From Atrichornis clamosus (lineage: Eukaryota; Chordata; Aves; Passeriformes; Menuridae), in NCBI GenBank assembly GCA_013400975.1, contig WBMZ01003465.1:17279-81278 (forward strand): 64,000 nt of DNA. The letters run 5' to 3'. This document shows, one piece after another, positions 51,027 through 63,946 of the stretch. The notes beneath the pieces were generated by a model. That model saw only the letters and a list, made by a program, of their open reading frames with translations, was not told the DNA's origin and did not search any database. The position numbers and the translations under genes were made by a program. Position 1 is the first letter of the stretch; the number at the start of each line of letters is the position of its first letter.

Positions 51027-52488
51027 CTGCAAAGAAAAGATACAGAATGCTATTATTACTAAAAATTATTATTATTAAAGTGCCAGGATTTTATGGCCAT
51101 AATTGCAACTAATCCAGAAATCAGTGTACGTTAACCCCAGAAGAATAATTATGTGGTAGTTGTTTCGGGTTTTTTTAATTATCAACACGATCGAGTTACA
51201 AGTCTACCCAAACTACTACACACCTGAATACTTTTGCCCATCATTTTTGTTTGAAATAACTGTTACTCATACTTTTGAGTGTTTACAAGGAGAGAAAATC
51301 AGTTCACTAGAAAGAACTGCTTTTCCATTCACTGAAATTATTTTTCAGAACTGGGGCAGAATGCCAACACAGTGATGCTGAGAGCAACAGAGAAAGCCTT
51401 AACAATGCAATTTTTAAAAATCCAGCATCAAAAGGTATACATGCTACCGCTGTTGAAAGAACAGCCTTATCCAGCAGCCGTTTCCCCCAGATTCCTTCAG
51501 AAAGGAGCATCACTTTCCTTACCTGAAACAAGGTAACCTATTTTGCTAAGCCATTCACCTACTTTCAAAACATGTGTTAGGTTTATCTATTCTAATTTTT
51601 TTTAAATAAACTGAAGATGTCACCATTCTCAGCTGCTTGTCACTGCATTTTTACCGGGGGCTTCCTCTCTCAGAATTGCTTTTTAAACTACAATAGAAAG
51701 TACACGAATCAAACGAGTCAAATCAGCGAAGGTGATCTTTTTAGGCTACCCTAGTTCATTTTAATTGTTTTCAGTTAAGTAGCAGTGCCAAAGAGAAGGA
51801 GCCCTTGGCAAGGAATGTGTTGATCAGCTGTTGGGCTCAGGGCAGTGAAGCAAGCACACAATCAAACTTCAAACTGCAAACATTATTTCTATCATGTTAA
51901 TGCCCTAGCAAGCTTCTGAGAAGATGATCAGGCACTATAAAGGGTGATAATCCATTACTAAAAATAGGCTTGCTGAAGCCTGAAAACCATTAGAACATGT
52001 AAACCATTTTATACAACCCATGCTACAAACGAGAAATCAAAACCACTTCATTCCAAATTTGAAAATCTAATGATAAAGGAAAAAATTATTTTATGGTCAT
52101 GGAACAGAGGAATTAGCTTCCTCCCTCTTGTCCACTCCCTATTCACTCCTATGCAAAATGCACAAGTGACATTTTATCAGAAGCAAAGATAGGATAAAAG
52201 GGAAATAACTACTGTGTTTAAGTACTACCATTAGAAAATTAGTAATTGAAGTGTCCTCCTCTAGTCAGCAGTTGTATTTGAGCAAAATGAATGTGGGAAT
52301 ATTTGTTTTAGATCAAAGTAATGTACATTAACATGAAACTATTGAAGCACATCTGCCACAAATTAGGAACACAACAAAATAATCTCTAGTCTTGTAATTC
52401 CTTAAAAACTATTAACAAGACAAAAAACAAGTGCTGTTTCTTCCACCCCAATTTTCATCAAAGAATCCTGGGGGAAAAGAACTACACT

Positions 52489-52510
52489 AACACAAACACA
52501 AACACAAATA
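52489..52510. repeat. Short (ACACAA)n tandem repeat
   Basis: Roughly three and a half copies of an ACACAA hexamer in intron 1. It is low-complexity and no function is evident. Confidence 0.7.
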
Positions 52511-53109
52511 CATTTAGCTTTAAGACTACCCTTAAAAAAAAACCCCCACTCTCAAGGCTGTTACAAATTTCAATGAACACTTTCAGGAAGAGAGGAATCA
52601 GGTAAAGCAAAGTATCAGAGAATACGTGCCTTTAACAGCAGCCCCTCCCGCGGATTCACTGATGTCCAAACCCAGGCTGCAGCCCTCCCTTCCTTCAGCA
52701 GGAACTATGTCAAGTGTCCCTCTCCAGTTGCCTGTTTTTGCAACAGTAGAAGAAAATGAATTTTGAGAGCTTTCCCTAGTTTTGAATCTCTGGACATCTG
52801 TCTGACTGTGTTGGAAGTCCAAGTTAAGGGGTTATGCATGAAAACCTGTCACAGTTACCCAAGTTTCTTTTGTTTCAAAGGCCCAGTTATCGCAGACTAT
52901 CACAAGCAAGGTCAGCTATATATCACAAATTAGCCTTTAAATTTGTTCCCAATATTCCAGAATACTGTTATCATCTAGCAGTAATGCAAGATCTAAATGT
53001 TATCTTAGAGTGAAAGTGACACCATCAAGCTTCCACAGAATATATCCATAAACATTTTATTCTTCTTCTGTTTGTATTACCACAACAGGCCATTAGGAGA
53101 ATTCCAGGC

Positions 53110-53131
53110 TTTATTTATTTATTTATTTTTA
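53110..53131. repeat. Short (TTTA)n microsatellite
   Basis: About five copies of TTTA in intron 1, read as (TAAA)n in the RB1CC1 transcript sense. Likely polymorphic, with no function evident. Confidence 0.75.
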
Positions 53132-56100
53132 GCTTTAACTCTTATGTAGTGTTACAAGTTTCAAGTTTTTTAGTGTTACATTGCTGAAATCATTTTTATT
53201 CATTTTAATAGAGGTTAAATAATTACAAATTTGACAGCTACTGAAGACAGAGCTGCTAACTATGTAATCAGACAAAACCACAAATGACTAATCCACACAG
53301 ATTATTTGTTTAAACTGTGTGACTTGCAGCATTAGATCCGTACTATCATATAAACTAGATCCTTCAAATTACTGGATGAAAGTCTATATACTCACTGCCA
53401 TGAACTACCAGTAGTATCATTAAGAAAATAGCTGGACATTTGAAATTTTCTGTAACAGCTGCCAGAGCAGACAGAATATGGTAGGCATAAATCTAAGAAA
53501 ATTAATGAGATAACAAAAATGTAAGAATGGCACAAAGTAGAAAAAGCTTCCATAATTAATTGAGAATATGTATATTTTGTTGCATTAGCTAAAAATACAC
53601 CCAAGCCAGCCATGAGTACATTGTGCTGGTTTTAACATTTATTTCACTGCTTCACACTGTGTTTACCTTGCAATGCAATTACTGCAATCTTTTCCTACAT
53701 AATAAAAACTCTTCAATGACTGACTACTTTTGAAGTCAGCATTGAACAATAATTTCAACGCATGTTGTTTACAAGTATCAAGATGTATCTTAGTTCAGAA
53801 CATGCTCATTTATATCTGTAAAAGGAAATTAATGTCTGCTTACAGACCCTTCCTTTTTGTCATTACAGCACAGACAACACAAGTTTCACAGCACTTCACA
53901 AATAATCCCATGGCTACATTAACCATCCATTTCTGCCCTTAAGTGCAAAATCCCTGCTCCTAATTACGTAATGCTGACTGTTCCATTGTTTCATGGTACA
54001 ATTCTTTCCAACTTCGCAAACTCAAACACTGAATCACGGCATTCAGGGTAGGACAAAGATAAAAATTAACATTTATGCTGTTTGGGTTTAATGAGACATT
54101 AATTGGCTTCACTTCTGTCATTAAGTTTCCTCTATATTATCTTAATCATTCCTGCTCAACATTTTTGACATCTCATTTCCCATACTTCCTTTATAAACTG
54201 GATTACAAACTAAACTTAAGCAAACAAAGATACTGATGAATTTTTCTTTAACACCATGGAATTTAAACTGAACTATGCCAAAGTCATGGCTTTCGTTTAA
54301 ACCCAGTGGTGTAAAACTCCATCCACAACAGCAATACAAGCAGTATAAGGTACCTTGCTTTTTATTCCCAGGGAAGTACTGCTCCACATCTGTATTCTAA
54401 GTGTCATACTCATCAATGCTTCATCGCCCAGGTCAGATAGAACCAAGAGGCCCAAACTCTTTCCCCCCCGTGTATATCTCCAGGTTGGAAGGAGCTCAAA
54501 CCTGAAAGCAGACAGAGCTAGCCAAACTACCCGACCAAGGCAAGACTCTGTTCACACAGTGCCTGCAATTGCACACTGCTATTAGACATTCACATAGCTC
54601 TGTATGATCACCATCTGTGTGCTGCTGATAAAGAAGTTTCACTTCTCTTTCTGCAGAAGCGCTGAGCCTAAACTACAGGTAGCAGTGTCTCCAATATGAG
54701 TCATAAATGTTACCCCCAATTACAAGGGTCAGGAGTCTCACAGGGTGTCACCATAGAATTTCTGCCTGTCAAAAGGGCAATTCATCTGAGGCAAAGGCTG
54801 ACAAGTCTGTGACACGCTTAAAAAGGCTCAAGTGCTATTCCTTATTCACTGAATCTCTTATCTGGATAACATCTCCCCGCAAGGCGAATATACCTTTACT
54901 ACCTCTAGAAATGGAATCAACTTTGGAGCACATTAGCATGTTATTAAATTGTGCTTCATTTCCACACAGCAAATCTTAAGGTTTGCCTTTGAGATGCTGC
55001 AATTCCTGTGATTTCACCTTTTTCTCCTCATCTTTTAGAGCAGGATTTCCTGCTTCACCTCAACTTTCTCTATAAGAGAAAAGGTACAAGACCAGTGCAG
55101 AATGTTCCTTACAATTCATTTTATTTTCTTCTATAAACCTGCCTCCTGCCTACACTTCCTTTGTTTTTTTCAGGTGCCCTTCTCAAAAAATGCTCTCTTG
55201 CCCCAACTTGTAGACTACAGAAGCAAAGTATTTTATAGCAAATAAATCAAAGGAAAATCAAAATAGAAACTGAAGTTGAATTTAATGCAACAAACACCTT
55301 TCTTCATGTAAGTGGTAAGGTCCTCTCTAAAAGCAGGCTCCAATGAGCTTTCTTCAATATTGCAACCAATGCATCCAACCAGAAATACCTTAATTTTGCA
55401 GAACATTACTACTACCACCACCAGAATAGAAAGAATGACCTCATTGTAAGGGCACACATTCTTTAGTAATGCTTTATGCAACATAAATGGCTATGTTTCT
55501 AAAATACAATGCAAATGCATACCCTTTTCTGGATAACCAACTGTTGAAAGGAAATATGCTTTAAAAGGCACTTAAAAGAAAAACACAGGGGGAAAAAAAA
55601 AAGCTAAGATGTGTGATGAATAAATAGTAGGGCTCCTCCTGACCCAGTTGCAGAGGAAGATTTCATTCCCCCACTCCTCCAAAATAAATTTAATGAGAAG
55701 ACCACATCTAATCTCCAAGATATATATTACTGCAGGTAGAGATCCTATCTCCCATTACCACCTTATATCAAAGCCTAAAAACCTCATGTTCAAGCCACAC
55801 TGTAGTCTTAAAGAAAGGCTGTCAATCCCTGACATCTGTAAGGTGCCATCTGGAGCTCTATTTATACAGTGTTGAGATGTGCATCAGGCACAGAGGCGGT
55901 TACTTAATTACAGCATCTCCAACAGTCACTGTGTTGTTAACAGCTCTCACACTCAGCTGCTGGTCAGTAAAGCAAGTCTTTTCCACTCAATCCAAGTACC
56001 AAGATGCAATCCTGCAGAGAAATGAGGACACATTCCTAAGCCCCTACTTCCCAATTCACTAAAGAGGAATTTCAAAAGCCAGTAATTCAGTATTTCATAG

Positions 56101-56665
56101 TATAAGAGGCTTCTTGCCCCCTTCTCCTTTCAGATGAATCACTTTATATAATACTAACTTAATACTTGAGTTACATATCCACCATAATATTCAGAGTTGC
56201 TCCTGCAACTCTGAATTGCATGGAAACTCCTCATTCAGTTAAGTAGGTGCTGCAATGCCTTCAAAGATCCTCAACAACATCAAGGGTGAAAGAGCAGAAG
56301 ATCAAAAGCAAATACATCTGGGCAGGCAAGAAAACATCGTGCATTAAAGAGTAGCTTTGAAACTGGTGCGGCCCAAAACAGTGCAGCTTCTTACAAGTTC
56401 AGACAAAACTTACATTGTGAATTCTAGGAAAGCAATAGTTTCAAACATGTTCACGAGGCAACAAGCACATTATCAGGCTTTGTGTCATGATTCCATATGG
56501 ACATAATTATAAAGCTTCAGATCTGATGGTTAGCTTCTATCTACACTGTTGTTTTCACTGATTTGAGGAGATGCCAAAACACAATCCATACAACAAATCA
56601 GACAAAAGTTCTTCTCCTCCAACAGTAAATACTATTTTCCCACATTTTTCAAAACCCCACATCTC

Positions 56666-56673
56666 TCACGTGA
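56666..56673. promoter_or_regulatory. TCACGTGA E-box in intron 1 (CLEAR-like core)
   Basis: A palindromic TCACGTGA matches the centre of the TFEB/TFE3 CLEAR consensus GTCACGTGAC. It lies in intron 1 about 7 kb downstream of the CpG block. A second CACGTG lies at 58232-58237. These MiT factors drive lysosome and autophagy genes, but binding here is only a possibility. Confidence 0.25.
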
Positions 56674-59600
56674 TAAAAAATGAAACTTCTGTGCCTCAGT
56701 TAACAGGTACGAGTTAGAAAACAAACCAAGGATTTCTGACAAATCGTATTGCTAGGAAACAGCCCACAACTTATAGAAGTATCCTTTCTCTTTTGGTTTT
56801 TTTTTGTTTTTAATTGATGGAAACAAGTCTTTCCACAACTGTTTGAGCCTTTGTTTTTGACAAAATGAACTGAAGGTTTTGTCAGATTCTTCTTTTTTTA
56901 ATGTATAATTTTGCCATTTCAAAAGCATTTGTAGTGTACAAGCCTCCCTCGAATTATAGAGATTAATACATTCTCTTTGCAAAGATTGGTGCACTCGGGT
57001 ACATGGAGCTTCAGGTGGTTTTATTCAAGTTACTGACTGCCTCTAAAATGGTGGGAAGGTTCTTTCTGTAGGTACATATTCTAAAATAAGTAGCACGTAC
57101 AATCTTAATGTTTGCAAACAATTCTGCAAGAAACAGACAACAAAAATTCCGTTCTTTCTTATACTCAACTCCGAAAAGTTGGCACCAATGCTTTTTCCAC
57201 TAACACTCTCCTTTTGATTAACCAAGACCACAAACACTGGTAACAGAAAAAGCACCAGACTTATGAATCCCTTTCCTCAGCCAGTTCTTCCTTTGCTTCT
57301 TTCCCTGCACCAACTTTCAGTGGTGCAACTATCCATATTTCTATGGAATAAACTGGATTACTTTGCTGTAATAAGTTACAAACAGCACACTTCCCCAGGA
57401 TACTGATAGCTCAAACTGGTTCCATGCTCTGGTATACTACACAACTCCACAAACTGCTATGCTTCAACTAAGGCTGGAAAGAGCCCAATGAATACAGAGG
57501 ATACTGAACATCAGAACCATCATTCAAGAAGACAAGTGAGAAATGTGAATGATGCCTTTTGAAAATTCTAACTGCCTGTGCCATCCTCAGGTACTAATAG
57601 ATTGCTTCTCATAGATGGAAACCTAGTAAAAAAACCCAAACCAGTACCCTCTTAAAGAGCAAGCTAAGGTAACTTTAAAAAGGGTAATTACTGCAAATGC
57701 AACTGAGAGCAGAGTTTCTCAAAATATTATCTAGGAGGCCACTACTTCTGTCCCTCCCTCTTCAGACACAGCATCAAAATGCTACAACTTCTTTTTTTTT
57801 TTTATGTGACAAAGAGAAAAATCTTGGCCAGAACTACCTTAAAATGATGAAAACACAAAAAACAAGACTGATTAAATGGCATCTATTTCACAGGAATGAA
57901 AACACTACAGATGGAAAAGAAAGTAAAAGACTGACAATAATGAAACGTAAGACAAGTAAAGATTCTTGTGATTTAGTCTGACTGCCTACATAAAAGTCAC
58001 TGGTTCTTCCTTGATTTCTATTCATAAGCAATCACATTTTCAACTACATTAGCATTTTCCAGTAATAAGGAAGTCCACTACCACCTTGGTCAACTGTTCA
58101 AATTATTTGTGACTTTCAAACTTCTTTCAATTTTCTCTTATCCACAGGGATATTTATAAATTTAGCATTTGAACTTTCACGATCTAAAGATGAAACTTCT
58201 CAATTTTCTCTTCTCTAAGTTACTTATAATTCACGTGTCACCTGTCAGCCTCCTCATATTCATCAACGTTCTTTTATTTTCAGTGGCATCTGAAACAGGT
58301 TAGTAAACGATCATCAGCAACTTGCAGAGTCCATATAACCCCCAGCCTCTGCAGGAATACATATTCAGAAATGTCTAGATTCTTGTCAGATCTGTTTATT
58401 ACTCCATTTGGATATCACAGTTACAAATCACCTTCAGATCTCTATTGCTATCAGTTTGAAAGAAGGTAACAGAAATGTGCTGAGAAATTAGAAAAGCTGC
58501 AGGACTGTTTGAAGAATATTAAATTGTCTCTAAATTGAAGGTGTTTCTTAGTTTTCGTCTGCCTTCTTTACCCTTCTGGAATATAAATCTTTGCTAGTTT
58601 AAAATACCTAACAAAGTGCCCTGATAAATTCCTTTATGTAACATTACCAACTTAAGAACTACACAACCAAGAAAGACACTCCAAGAAAACCAAGGAAAAA
58701 CACAATTCACAACAATTGAGGTATTACAGCTGTACTCCTGCCTTACTGAACATTAGTTGTGCTGTTTACAGCTATAATGTGCATGTAAAAATGTTGTTAC
58801 ATTACACTTGCTTTTTGACATTTATAGGTATTTTACCACCAAGCCTTTCAAATAAAAAGTAAAGGGAAGTTTACACATTACCCCTCCCCCTCTTCATTCA
58901 GGCAGAACTGAGAATTTTGAGTCATATTTTCAAACCATTCACTAAGTGAGAATCAAGTCTCCTTCAATCAGTAGACAACACGAGTACTTGTAAGGAATAT
59001 TTTTAAATATACAAGTCAGCTTGAGTTTACTAGGAGAAGACTTGCAATATAGCATAAGCACAACGTATTAGAAGATAGCTTCTAGTCCTGTTACACAATA
59101 TATTCTTATATAAGAACCTTTGCTTCATCTGAATTTAATAAAAATACACACTCTGGAGGATGGAAGAAACACTGTATAAATAAAAGCACCATTTTGTCAG
59201 TATGAACTGTTTATACTAAGCACAACTACAAAAAATGGGGGTCAAATTTTCACACTTTTGATGTACCAGCACAGCTACTTGGCAACAACAAACTCAAAAT
59301 AAAGTTTGAGATAAACCACTGACATTAAAAGTCCTTGCAATACCAGGAAAAAAAACACCATTCAAATCATAAACTGCAGAAAGTACTGCAGCTATATCTG
59401 CAACACACAAAAGAGAGTATTTTACAGAATGTAGTATGACCATGTTGAATCATGAAAAAAAAATGGCAGGTAAGTCAGTTACAAAAGAAAACCTGAACAC
59501 TAAATCAAAATAAAATTGGGGAATTTAAAAACAGCTACCTCAAATGTTCAAAAATTGGATCTCAAGCAAAGTGCAATTCTTACAGAATTTATATTTTAGC

Positions 59601-62500
59601 TTTGCTAAGAGTTTTGAATTCATGATGGAAGTAAAACTTTCCCTATAATTAGTTCTTCGATGCTTTCTCCCTCTAAAATACAGATTGTTTTCAATCTGTT
59701 CAAAATGAAAACAGCATACCGGCCTGTCAAACACATCTTCAAGAATAATAATGAAGATTGATGTATCATACAGATACTAGTTCCACCTAATCCCTCCAAA
59801 TAAAAAGAACATGCAATTGAAATACTGAACACACTATTTCACTATTGCCACCACAGCTTTCCTACTTTCCTGAAAAAGCAAAAATACCGTTCCAAAAGCA
59901 AGTCTTAGGAGGTAAGAAAACATGAGCTATTTCATAAAGAGAAAAATAAAAGCATGTTCTGAAGTCGAGATCCATTAGAACATTACTTAGGCAGAACTGC
60001 TCTCAAATACTCACACACCACCCTTCTCATTGATCCTATAACATTACACAGCAAGACAGATGCAGGACATTTGGAACCCAGCTAGTCAACAGTGCAGGTT
60101 TACGTTTTACTTTCAATCAACAGGTAATCAATACAGGTCAAAGAAATTAATATAGCACTTCCAACGAGCCTTTTCACATAGAAAGCAGGCTACCACATTC
60201 TACAACAGCTTATTTTCTAGATGCTCAAACTCCCAGAGCTTTATATATAGCACACTGTAATCGTTTCACCTTGATGCGATAAAGACAGCAGGCCCAGCTG
60301 CAAAATCTGTTTCCAAAAGAAACTGTCAACATCTTGGATGGACATAAAAAAAATACACTGAGCAGTTGCTTGAGCTGGTAGTGTGAGCTCAGAACCCTGC
60401 TGAACCATGGACTGCAAACCTGAATGACAAAAGGAAAATACACACCTGGAGATGGACAGAAGACAAGCAAGAAATGTCCTGAAAGCCCTAGTGTTTCTCC
60501 TGACCAGCCCCATCTCAATCTCTGAATGTAAATGTTGTATCAATATATTAGTTTCGATATTTCTATCAACAACTTCCAACAACTCATACTGAAATATTAT
60601 TTATGTATTATTAACAATTTAGTTATGCTTGAATCCCATCAGAAAACACAGAGTATATCCACTTCCAACTCCGCTTACAAATGGGGATAGGAAGAGCTGA
60701 TACATGGCTATGGTGTCTTCCAACTTGCCTTTCAAATGAATTAAGAAAACTAAAATTTAAATTAAAACTAAATTAAGAGTGGATTTGCACTATAAATTAA
60801 CTCATAAATAGACAAGTGACTTTCTCAGTAACCACAGAATGTTAATTAGCCCACAAAAATAATTGCTAGTAATTTTTTTATCACCATTATTCGTGCCATA
60901 GGCTTTTAAAACACTCAATTGACAGTAAGGATCTTTCAACTTGTACCCCAAAATCATTACTCTGGCAAATCAGCTAGAAAACAGACACCATAATTCAAGC
61001 AATTGGCTTAGCAATTTACATATTAAAGATACTTTTTTTTTGCCTGTTTGGTATCAATGCATTCAAACAGATCCTGCATTATAATACAATATTATTAAAT
61101 AAGTTGGCATCTTGTAATCAAGTGTTTGCTACTGGGTAATACTGATGAACAACTTTGCATCAGAAGTCTAACTATTAATAGACTCCTTGAAAGCAGTAAG
61201 GCTTTAATTTTTTTCTCCCGTCCTCCTCTTCAGAAACTGTTCACATAATGTCACTGAGCTGTGGACCAAAAACCAGGAGCACAACCTTCTTGAGCAATAC
61301 TGCATATGTAGGAGACACATGACTGCTTGGGCACTATCCAAATGACTGAAGTGGCTCGTGTGACAACACGAGTGTAAGCACACTATAATTTTTCATATTA
61401 ACTTCTTGTTTTTACTTTACCACAATATGTGAATGACCCCAGCCTGTGCAATGTAAGTCTCAAGACCCTCACACCACTCTAAGCCAGTTTTTCATAGAAA
61501 CTGAGAGTTTAAAACCAAATAAAGACTTAAGGACACACTGATAACATACAGAAAAATTCTTTCCAGTGATCCTACTGTAACTGTCACTCTCTTATCAAAA
61601 ATAACAAATCGACATGTGCTACTCCCTTGTCCCCAACATACGCTGAGTCCCCTACTTAATCAGAATAACTGAAGTTCTAAGAAATGTACTAGCAGTTTAG
61701 AAATTATGTTTTCCACTTTTATTTCTGCAAGGCTATGTAACCTCAGCTGTGTTCAGACAACATGCAGGGACATAGAGGTTTTTAAACAGACACCACAAAA
61801 GACCTCAAAATAACCCTTACCCTCTTCCCCAGTCAGAGCTCAAGTCTACTGCATACACTTCTAATTATAAATATAGTAACCTGACATGGAGAGAGAGACA
61901 GCCCCTTAAATACAACCTCAGAAACTACTAACCCAAATCTGTGCTGAGCCCAAGTCTAGAACAACACAACAAAGTGTAATATAGAACGCTATTTTACAAT
62001 CTACAAAAGACACAGCTACTTGCACAAAGCATAAAACAATAATGTACTTCCAAAGTGCAATTAGGTCTATCTTACAATAATCCATTATGCCAAAAGATCC
62101 CGTTTGTATTTCTAGCTCTATAACTGGCAGAGCTAAAGTCCCTTACCGTGTGTTCTTCAGCAGGTCATTTTCTTTACTACTCTCAACATAATAAAAACCA
62201 TTTTGAGTTCCAGACAGCCTTTAGAGTAAGTACAAATACATACTCTGCACACTTTAATTTAAACTAAATTTAATGACGTTAAAATATCTAAATTCTTTCT
62301 TGTTCATATATGCTTCTTCACATGAAAGTATGTATTCAAGCACCAGCTAACAGTAAGGTCCTTTCTACATGTGCTTCATCTCTTAAAAATTTCCCAAAAT
62401 ACTACATATTAAATATTGCTAAAATTCACAACTTAAATATACCATAATAGTGCACATTTTCATTACTAGTATTATGAAGTACTACCATGAAGTATGGAGA

Positions 62501-62797
62501 TGGACTTTTTAGAAGGATATGTATGGGAGTGGACAAGGGGCAATGGCTTTAAAATGAAAGAGGTAATTTTATATTGGATATAAGGAAGAAATTCCTTACT
62601 GCGAGGATGGTGAGACATTGGAACAGGTTGCCCAGGTAAGTTGTGGATGTTCCACCCTGGGAAGTGTTCAGGGACAGGCTGGATGGTGTTTTGAGCAACC
62701 TGGTCTAGTGGAAGGTGTCCCTGCCCATGACAGGGGGGTTGGAACTAGATGATCTTCAAGGTTCCTTCCAACTCGGGCCATTCCATAATTCTGATTC
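62501..62797 (+). mobile_element. CR1 LINE, 5'-truncated 3' tail
   Basis: About 297 bases match the conserved 3' end of avian CR1 retroposons in order: GGACAAGGGGCAATGGCTTT, ATATAAGGAAGAAATTC, AGGCTGGATGGTG, GGTGTCCCTGCCCATG, then a GATGATCTTCAAGGTTCCTT block. It ends in a decayed form of the usual ATTCTATG-type terminal repeat (CATAATTCTGATTC). Only the 3' UTR-like tail is present, with no reverse-transcriptase frame. The element's sense is plus, opposite to RB1CC1. CR1 is the dominant LINE of birds and is the main evidence for the host group. Confidence 0.93.
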
Positions 62798-63545
62798 AAT
62801 TTATAGTGTTACTCCTCACAGTACTTCTCAGCTGTACAAACTTAAACCGTAAGAAACATGTTTTTCCATCCTTGTTATTTCTCCACCATCACTGAGGTAT
62901 CTTGTATCATACAGTTGAACACACACCTCCAGAAGTGTAAGTTCTTCCATAAAGCCAACACACCACTAAATCTGACACACATATATGTGAAGAGAAGGAA
63001 AAAAACCCAACTCAATCTCCTCATTCTTTCCCAGGCAGAAATAAAAGTGAAAGCTTAAAATAAGACCCACAAGAAATGGCTCATGGCCAGGACATACCAT
63101 GTCATTACTTCAGACAAAAACAAGTGACACAAGAGAAAAAACCTATGGTTATATGGCGTCTGACCTAACATTTCTGGGTTGGTTCTGAGTATTTCAGGAA
63201 CGCATGTGACTTTTTATTTCATCTCTAGATTATGTTAAGAAAAACGTGCCTTACAAAGATCAGTCCATTTAATTTTCACAGCATTTATATTAGCATTTCT
63301 ACCTCTGGATCACTGACAGCCAGTACTTTGGGGGCTAATGAGAAAGAAAAGCGAGTAGCCTGAAAGTCTATTGAAGAGCCGTAAGGAGAAATCGACGGGA
63401 AAATTCAGCACAAGACACATGCTTCCTCGGGAGCAGGACCAAGTAAACAACCAAGGGAGAGGCAGAACAACGTTTGTAAACACACAACGATTCTGCACGG
63501 CGCTCACCCGACCGCCGCCGACGGCGGGCACGGAGGCGCTGCCAG

Positions 63546-63555
63546 GCTGAGTCAT
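63546..63555 (-). promoter_or_regulatory. NRF2/AP-1-type element (ARE core)
   Basis: The minus strand reads ATGACTCAGC, which fits the antioxidant-response core RTGACNNNGC and contains the AP-1 site TGACTCA. It lies at the edge of the CpG block at the RB1CC1 5' end. NRF2-small MAF and AP-1 are known to bind such sites. Use here is inference, because a 10-base match can occur by chance. Confidence 0.4.
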
Positions 63556-63946
63556 TCCTTGTAGTAACTTCACCGCGAATCCCTCGTCCTGGCAGCGGAG
63601 CCCGGGCAGGCAGGGAGCACCCCGGCCCGCCTGGCGCTGCTCCCCTCTGAGGGCAGGGAGTCACCGCCCCCCCACCACCACCAGCTGCGCGGGGGTCACC
63701 CCGCCGCCCTGGGACCGGGACCGGCCCCAGCCGCGGGAGCCCGGTCCCACTCGATCCCGTCCCCGCCGCCTCCCAGCTCTTTGTCGCCCGCCCCACGGGT
63801 ATAGCCCTGCGCCCAGCGCGGGGACCGCCGCCCCTTGCCAAGGCCGCCCTCCCGGTACCGGAATCCCCGCCTTCCCCGCGGCTGGGAGGGGCTGAGCGGG
63901 GCGGCGGGGGGAGCCCGCACCTCCCCGGGCAGCGCTCGCCACTCAC

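Larger units (their letters stand above)
51027..63946 (-). other. RB1CC1: RB1CC1 intron 1 (inferred)
   Basis: About 12.9 kb between the inferred exon 1 donor and exon 2 acceptor. It is AT-rich with only short chance reading frames. It holds a CR1 fragment (62501-62797), a TTTA repeat (53110-53131), an ACACAA repeat (52489-52510), E-boxes at 56666 and 58232, and a juxtaposed acceptor/donor motif at 51522/51523. No other gene was seen in it. If the first-exon donor at 63508 is used instead, the intron is about 440 nt shorter. Confidence 0.55.
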
